NCBI RefSeq assembly: GCF_963576545.1
Contig: NC_083648.1
Location: forward strand, 27,719,873 to 27,783,872
DNA length: 64,000 nucleotides
Direction: 5' to 3'
Source of the DNA: Limanda limanda
Taxonomy: Eukaryota; Chordata; Actinopteri; Pleuronectiformes; Pleuronectidae
This document shows positions 58,482 through 64,000 of this stretch, piece after piece; position 1 is the stretch's first letter; the number at the start of each line of letters is the position of its first letter. The position numbers and the translations under genes were made by a program. The notes beneath the pieces are model-generated. The model saw nothing but the letters and a program-made list of their open reading frames with translations, made no database searches and was not told the origin of the DNA.

Positions 58482-60878
58482 GAAGGTCGGAGAGACTTGG
58501 AAAGTGGTTGCATCTGGACTAATTTGGGTCCTGCGGATCGATTGGTACCATCCCCGAGCTTGTACGACCTTCGAAAGAGGTCGACCGACGAAATTCCCCC
58601 AAATCTGAGGAGATATTCTTGAATAACTTTTTTTGTGAAGGTCGGAGAGACTTGCAAGTAGGCTATACCCCCACTAAATGGGGTTGCGCGCATCGATCGG
58701 TACCATCCTTGAGCTTCTCCGACTTTCGGAAGGGATAGGGTTAGGGTTAGGGATGAAAGCACATAGGAGAAAGAGATATTCTTGAATAACTTTTTTTGTG
58801 AAGGTCGGAGAGACTTGAAAAGTGGTTGCATCTGGACTAATTTGGGTCCTGCGGATCGATTGGTACCATCCCCGAGCTTGTACGACCTTCGGAAGAGGTC
58901 GACCGACGAAATTCCCCCAAATCTGAGGAGATATTCTTGAATAACTTTTTTTGTGAAGGTCGGAGAGACTTGCAAGTAGGCTCTACCCCCACTAAATGGG
59001 GTAGCGCGCATCGATCGGTACCATCCTTGAGCTTCTCCGACTTTCGGAAGGGTTAGGGTTAGGGTTAGGGATGAAAGCACATAGGAGAAAGAGATATTCT
59101 TGAATAACTTTTTTTGTGAAGGTCGGAGAGACTTGGAAAGTGGTTGCATCTGGACTAATTTGGGTCCTGCGGATCGATTGGTACCATCCCCGAGCTTGTA
59201 CGACCTTCGGAAGAGGTCGACCGACGAAATTCCCCCAAATCTGAGGAGATATTCTTGAATAACTTTTTTTGTGAAGGTCGGAGAGACTTGCAAGTAGGCT
59301 ATACCCCCACTAAATGGGGTTGCGCGCATCGATCGGTACCATCCTTGAGCTTCTCCGACTTTCGGAAGGGATAGGGTTAGGGTTAGGGATGAAAGCACAT
59401 AGGAGAAAGAGATATTCTTGAATAACTTTTTTTGTGAAGGTCGGAGAGACTTGGAAAGTGGTTGCATCTGGACTAATTTGGGTCCTGCAGATCGATTGGT
59501 ACCATCCCCGAGCTTGTACGACCTTCGGAAGAGGTCGACCGACGAAATTCCCCCAAATCTGAGGAGATATTCTTGAATAACTTTTTTTGTGAAGGTCGGA
59601 GAGACTTGCAAGTAGGCTCTACCCCCACTAAATGGGGTTGCGCGCATCGATCGGTACCATCCTTGAGCTTCTCCGACTTTCGGAAGGGTTAGGGTTAGGG
59701 TTAGGGATGAAAGCACATAGGAGAAAGAGATATTCTTGAATAACTTTTTTTGTGAAGGTCGGAGAGACTTGCAAGTAGGCTCTACCCCCACTAAATGGGG
59801 TAGCGCGCATCGATCGGTACCATCCTTGAGCTTCTCCGACTTTCGGAAGGGTTAGGGTTAGGGTTAGGGATGAATGCACATAGGAGAAAGAGATATTCTT
59901 GAATAACTTTTTTTGTGAAGGCCGGAGAGACTTGCAAGTAGGCTCTACCCCCACTAAATGGGGTTGCGCGCATCGATCGGTACCATCCTTGAGCTTCTCC
60001 GACTTTCGGAAGGGTTAGGGTTAGGGTTAGGGATGAAAGCACATAGGAGAAAGAGATATTCTTGAATAACTTTTTTTGTGAAGGTCGGAGAGACTTGGAA
60101 AGTGGTTGCATCTGGACTAATTTGGGTCCTGCAGATCGATTGGTACCATCCCCGAGCTTGTACGACCTTCGGAAGAGGTCGACCGACGAAATTCCCCCAA
60201 ATCTGAGGAGATATTCTTGAATAACTTTTTTTGTGAAGGTCGGAGAGACTTGCAAGTAGGCTCTACCCCCACTAAATGGGGTAGCGCACATCGATCGGTA
60301 CCATCCTTGAGCTTCTCCGACTTTCGGAAGGGTTAGGGTTAGGGTTAGGGATGAAAGCACATAGGAGAAAGAGATATTCTTGAATAACTTTTTTTGTGAA
60401 GGTCGGAGAGACTTGCAAGTAGGCTCTACCCCCACTAAATGGGGTAGCGCACATCGATCGGTACCATCCTTGAGCTTCTCCGACTTTCGGAAGGGTTAGG
60501 GTTAGGGTTAGGGATGAAAGCACATAGGAGAAAGAGATATTCTTGAATAACTTTTTTTGTGAAGGTCGGAGAGACTTGGAAAGTGGTTGCATCTGGACTA
60601 ATTTGGGTCCTGCGGATCGATTGGTACAATCCCCGAGCTTGTACGACCTTCGGAAGAGGTCGACCGACGAAATTCCCCCAAATCTGAGGAGATATTCTTG
60701 AATAACTTTTTTTGTGAAGGTCGGAGAGACTTGCAAGTAGGCTATACCCCCACTAAATGGGGTTGCGCGCATCGATCGGTACCATCCTTGAGCTTCTCCG
60801 ACTTTCGGAAGGGATAGGGTTAGGGTTAGGGATGAAAGCACATAGGAGAAAGAGATATTCTTGAATAACTTTTTTTGT
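58482..60878 (+). repeat. Third, diverged copy of 47,608-50,004
   Basis: Units: B58482 (G93A), C58637, B58800 (G19A), A58955, B59118, C59273, B59436 (G54A), A59591 (A49T), A59754 (gatgaatgc), A59917 (A49T, gaaggccgg), B60080 (G54A), A60235 (G54A), A60398 (G54A), B60561 (ggtacaatcc), C60716. Order and G19A marker match 47608-50004 at an offset of 10,874 bp. Confidence 0.9.
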
Positions 60879-63800
60879 GAAGGTCGGAGAGACTTGCAAG
60901 TAGGCTCTACCCCCACTAAATGGGGTAGCGCGCATCGATCGGTACCATCCTTGAGCTTCTCCGACTTTCGGAAGGGTTAGGGTTAGGGTTAGGGATGAAA
61001 GCACATAGGAGAAAGAGATATTCTTGAATAACTTTTTTTGTGAAGGTCGGAGAGACTTGCAAGTAGGCTCTACCCCCACTAAATGGGGTAGCGCACATCG
61101 ATCAGTACCATCCTTGAGCTTCTCCGACTTTCGGAAGGGTTAGGGTTAGGGTTAGGGATGAAAGCACATAGGAGAAAGAGATATTCTTGAATAACTTTTT
61201 TTGTGAAGGTCGGAGAGACTTGGAAAGTGGTTGCATCTGGACTAATTTGGGTCCTGCGGATCGATTGGTACCATCCCCGAGCTTGTACGACCTTCGAAAG
61301 AGGTCGACCGACGAAATTCCCCCAAATCTGAGGAGATATTCTTGAATAACTTTTTTTGTGAAGGTCGGAGAGACTTGCAAGTAGGCTATACCCCCACTAA
61401 ATGGGGTTGCGCGCATCGATCGGTACCATCCTTGAGCTTCTCCGACTTTCGGAAGGGATAGGGTTAGGGTTAGGGATGAAAGCACATAGGAGAAAGAGAT
61501 ATTCTTGAATAACTTTTTTTGTGAAGGTCGGAGAGCCTTGGAAAGTGGTTGCATCTGGACTAATTTGGGTCCTGCGGATCGATTGGTACCATCCCCGAGC
61601 TTGTACGACCTTCGGAAGAGGTCGACCGACGAAATTCCCCCAAATCTGAGGAGATATTCTTGAATAACTTTTTTTGTGAAGGTCGGAGAGATTTGCAAGT
61701 AGGCTCTACCCCCACTAAATGGGGTAGCGCGCATCGATCGGTACCATCCTTGAGCTTCTCCGACTTTCGGAAGGGTTAGGGTTAGGGTTAGGGATGAAAG
61801 CACATAGGAGAAAGAGATATTCTTGAATAACTTTTTTTGTGAAGGTCGGAGAGACTTGGAAAGTGGTTGCATCTGGACTAATTTGGGTCCTGCGGATCGA
61901 TTGGTACCATCCCCGAGCTTGTACGACCTTCGGAAGAGGTCGACCGACGAAATTCCCCCAAATCTGAGGAGATATTCTTGAATAACTTTTTTTGTGAAGG
62001 TCGGAGAGACTTGCAAGTAGGCTCTACCCCCACTAAATGGGGTAGCGCGCATCGATCGGTACCATCCTTGAGCTTCTCCGACTTTCGGAAGGGTTAGGGT
62101 TAGGGTTAGGGATGAAAGCACATAGGAGAAAGAGATATTCTTGAATAACTTTTTTTGTGAAGGTCGGAGAGACTTGCAAGTAGGCTCTACCCCCACTAAA
62201 TGGGGTAGCGCACATCGATCGGTACCATCCTTGAGCTTCTCCGACTTTCGGAAGGGTTAGGGTTAGGGTTAGGGATGAAAGCACATAGGAGAAAGAGATA
62301 TTCTTGAATAACTTTTTTTGTGAAGGTCGGAGAGACTTGGAAAGTGGTTGCATCTGGACTAATTTGGGTCCTGCGGATCGATTGGTACCATCCCCGAGCT
62401 TGTACGACCTTCGGAAGAGGTCGACCGACGAAATTCCCCCAAATCTGAGGAGATATTCTTGAATAACTTTTTTTGTGAAGGTCGGAGAGACTTGCAAGTA
62501 GGCTATACCCCCACTAAATGGGGTTGCGCGCATCGATCGGTACCATCCTTGAGCTTCTCCGACTTTCGGAAGGGATAGGGTTAGGGTTAGGGATGAAAGC
62601 ACATAGGAGAAAGAGATATTCTTGAATAACTTTTTTTGTGAAGGTCGGAGAGACTTGAAAAGTGGTTGCATCTGGACTAATTTGGGTCCTGCGGATCGAT
62701 TGGTACCATCCCCGAGCTTGTACGACCTTCGGAAGAGGTCGACCGACGAAATTCCCCCAAATCTGAGGAGATATTCTTGAATAACTTTTTTTGTGAAGGT
62801 CGGAGAGACTTGCAAGTAGGCTCTACCCCCACTAAATGGGGTAGCGCGCATCGATCGGTACCATCCTTGAGCTTCTCCGACTTTCGGAAGGGTTAGGGTT
62901 AGGGTTAGGGATGAAAGCACATAGGAGAAAGAGATATTCTTGAATAACTTTTTTTGTGAAGGTCGGAGAGACTTGGAAAGTGGTTGCATCTGGACTAATT
63001 TGGGTCCTGCGGATCGATTGGTACCATCCCCGAGCTTGTACGACCTTCGGAAGAGGTCGACCGACGAAATTCCCCCAAATCTGAGGAGATATTCTTGAAT
63101 AACTTTTTTTGTGAAGGTCGGAGAGACTTGCAAGTAGGCTCTACCCCCACTAAATGGGGTAGCGCGCATCGATCGGTACCATCCTTGAGCTTCTCCGACT
63201 TTCGGAAGGGTTAGGGTTAGGGTTAGGGATGAAAGCACATAGGAGAAAGAGATATTCTTGAATAACTTTTTTTGTGAAGGTCGGAGAGACTTGCAAGTAG
63301 GCTCTACCCCCACTAAATGGGGTAGCGCACATCGATCGGTACCATCCTTGAGCTTCTCCGACTTTCGGAAGGGTTAGGGTTAGGGTTAGGGATGAAAGCA
63401 CATAGGAGAAAGAGATATTCTTGAATAACTTTTTTTGTGAAGGTCGGAGAGACTTGGAAAGTGGTTGCATCTGGACTAATTTGGGTCCTGCGGATCGATT
63501 GGTACCATCCCCGAGCTTGTACGACCTTCGGAAGAGGTCGACCGACGAAATTCCCCCAAATCTGAGGAGATATTCTTGAATAACTTTTTTTGTGAAGGTC
63601 GGAGAGACTTGCAAGTAGGCTATACCCCCACTAAATGGGGTTGCGCGCATCGATCGGTACCATCCTTGAGCTTCTCCGACTTTCGGAAGGGATAGGGTTA
63701 GGGTTAGGGATGAAAGCACATAGGAGAAAGAGATATTCTTGAATAACTTTTTTTGTGAAGGTCGGAGAGACTTGCAAGTAGGCTCTACCCCCACTAAATG

Positions 63801-63919
63801 GGGTAGCGCGCATCGATCGGTACCATCCTTGAGCTTCTCCGACTTTCGGAAGGGTTAGGGTTAGGGTTAGGGATGAAAGCACATAGGAGAAAGAGATATT
63901 CTTGAATAACTTTTTTTGT
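60879..63919 (+). repeat. Right-end mixed block
   Basis: Units: A60879, A61042 (G54A, G63A), B61205 (G93A), C61360, B61523 (gagccttgg), A61678 (gagatttgc), B61841, A61996, A62159 (G54A), B62322, C62477, B62640 (G19A), A62795, B62958, A63113, A63276 (G54A), B63439, C63594, A63757. Confidence 0.9.
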
Positions 63920-64000
63920 GAAGGTCGGAGAGACTTGGAAAGTGGTTGCATCTGGACTAATTTGGGTCCTGCGGATCGATTGGTACCATCCCCGAGCTTG
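63920..64000 (+). repeat. Partial B unit at right edge (offsets 1-81)
   Basis: The first 81 bp of a B unit, ending inside the conserved gagcttg motif. It shows that the array continues to the right, so the terminal telomere, if it lies on this side, is outside the window. Confidence 0.95.

Larger units (their letters stand above)
1..64000 (+). repeat. Telomere-hexamer-bearing satellite array filling the window
   Basis: Seen: every base belongs to a head-to-tail unit of 155, 157 or 163 bp, all in one orientation. Hand segmentation gives 400 complete units between 74 and 63,919 (146 B, 223 A-type of 163 bp including 47 C, and 31 A2), and the lengths sum exactly to the span. Each A-type unit carries two or three TTAGGG hexamers. 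Known: short TTAGGG blocks mixed with satellite occur in subtelomeres of several eukaryotes. Inferred: this is a subtelomeric or interstitial telomeric satellite. I do not recognise the family. No stretch over 300 bp lies outside the repeat, so there is no room for an ordinary gene. Confidence 0.97.

Noticed and set aside
1..64000. CRISPR-like array (regularly spaced direct repeats)
   Set aside because: Spacing segments are themselves conserved repeats, the period is about 160 bp, and there are no unique spacers or cas genes.
1..64000. Plasmid, minicircle, rDNA or 5S gene array
   Set aside because: No rRNA-like sequence, no origin or gene, and higher-order structure with two related monomers fits satellite DNA. 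Past amplification through circles remains possible but is not shown.

Overview
The whole 64 kb window is one uninterrupted eukaryotic satellite array. I found no unique-sequence DNA, no credible gene, no RNA gene and no transposon. I divided it by hand into 400 complete head-to-tail units from 74 to 63,919, with a partial unit at each end. The unit lengths sum exactly to the span: 146 B units of 155 bp, 223 A-type units of 163 bp and 31 A-type units of 157 bp. All units point the same way, and the array runs off both ends of the window.

Units are numbered from their shared first bases, gaaggtcgg. A and B are ancient relatives: about 76% identical over offsets 1-96 by hand alignment, and identical over the last 27 bp. 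They differ completely in a middle segment. In A this segment holds three TTAGGG hexamers (two in the 157-bp form, A2) followed by about 20 bp. In B it is 32 bp without telomeric sequence. C is a 163-bp subtype of A with three linked changes (C29A, A49T, T99A), which make its first hexamer ATAGGG. I count 47 C units. The window holds roughly 685 perfect TTAGGG hexamers in 254 short blocks plus the left-edge fragment, all on the + strand.

Units are built into higher-order repeats. From the left edge to about 24.8 kb the commonest pattern is a 7-mer B-A-B-C-B-A-A (1,117 bp), with three runs of five consecutive A-type units. From about 24.8 kb to the right edge it is a 5-mer B-C-B-A-A (799 bp), often alternating with B-A-A (481 bp). 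Each half has private substitutions. On top of this lie large tandem duplications with exact unit boundaries: about 2.24 kb (7,398-11,875), 3.2 kb (26,232-32,621), 5,096 bp (31,028-41,219) with a nested older 1,274-bp duplication, and 3,677 bp (45,847-53,200). There is also a roughly 7.5 kb dispersed duplication (7.2-14.7 kb against 17.8-25.0 kb). This is the signature of repeated unequal exchange or amplification.

Organism: a eukaryote with TTAGGG telomeres. That covers many animals, fungi, stramenopiles and other protists, and some monocot plants, so the lineage cannot be fixed from this window. CpG is abundant, which argues mildly against heavily methylated, CpG-depleted DNA. A subtelomeric location is the natural inference. 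If hexamer polarity matches the chromosome end, the telomere lies to the right. Long minus-strand open frames exist, but they are by-products of an A+B period divisible by three and I do not annotate them as genes.

In the block entries each unit is given as type plus start coordinate. A is the 163-bp form, A2 the 157-bp form, C the linked-variant form, B the 155-bp form. Substitutions are named by unit offset.
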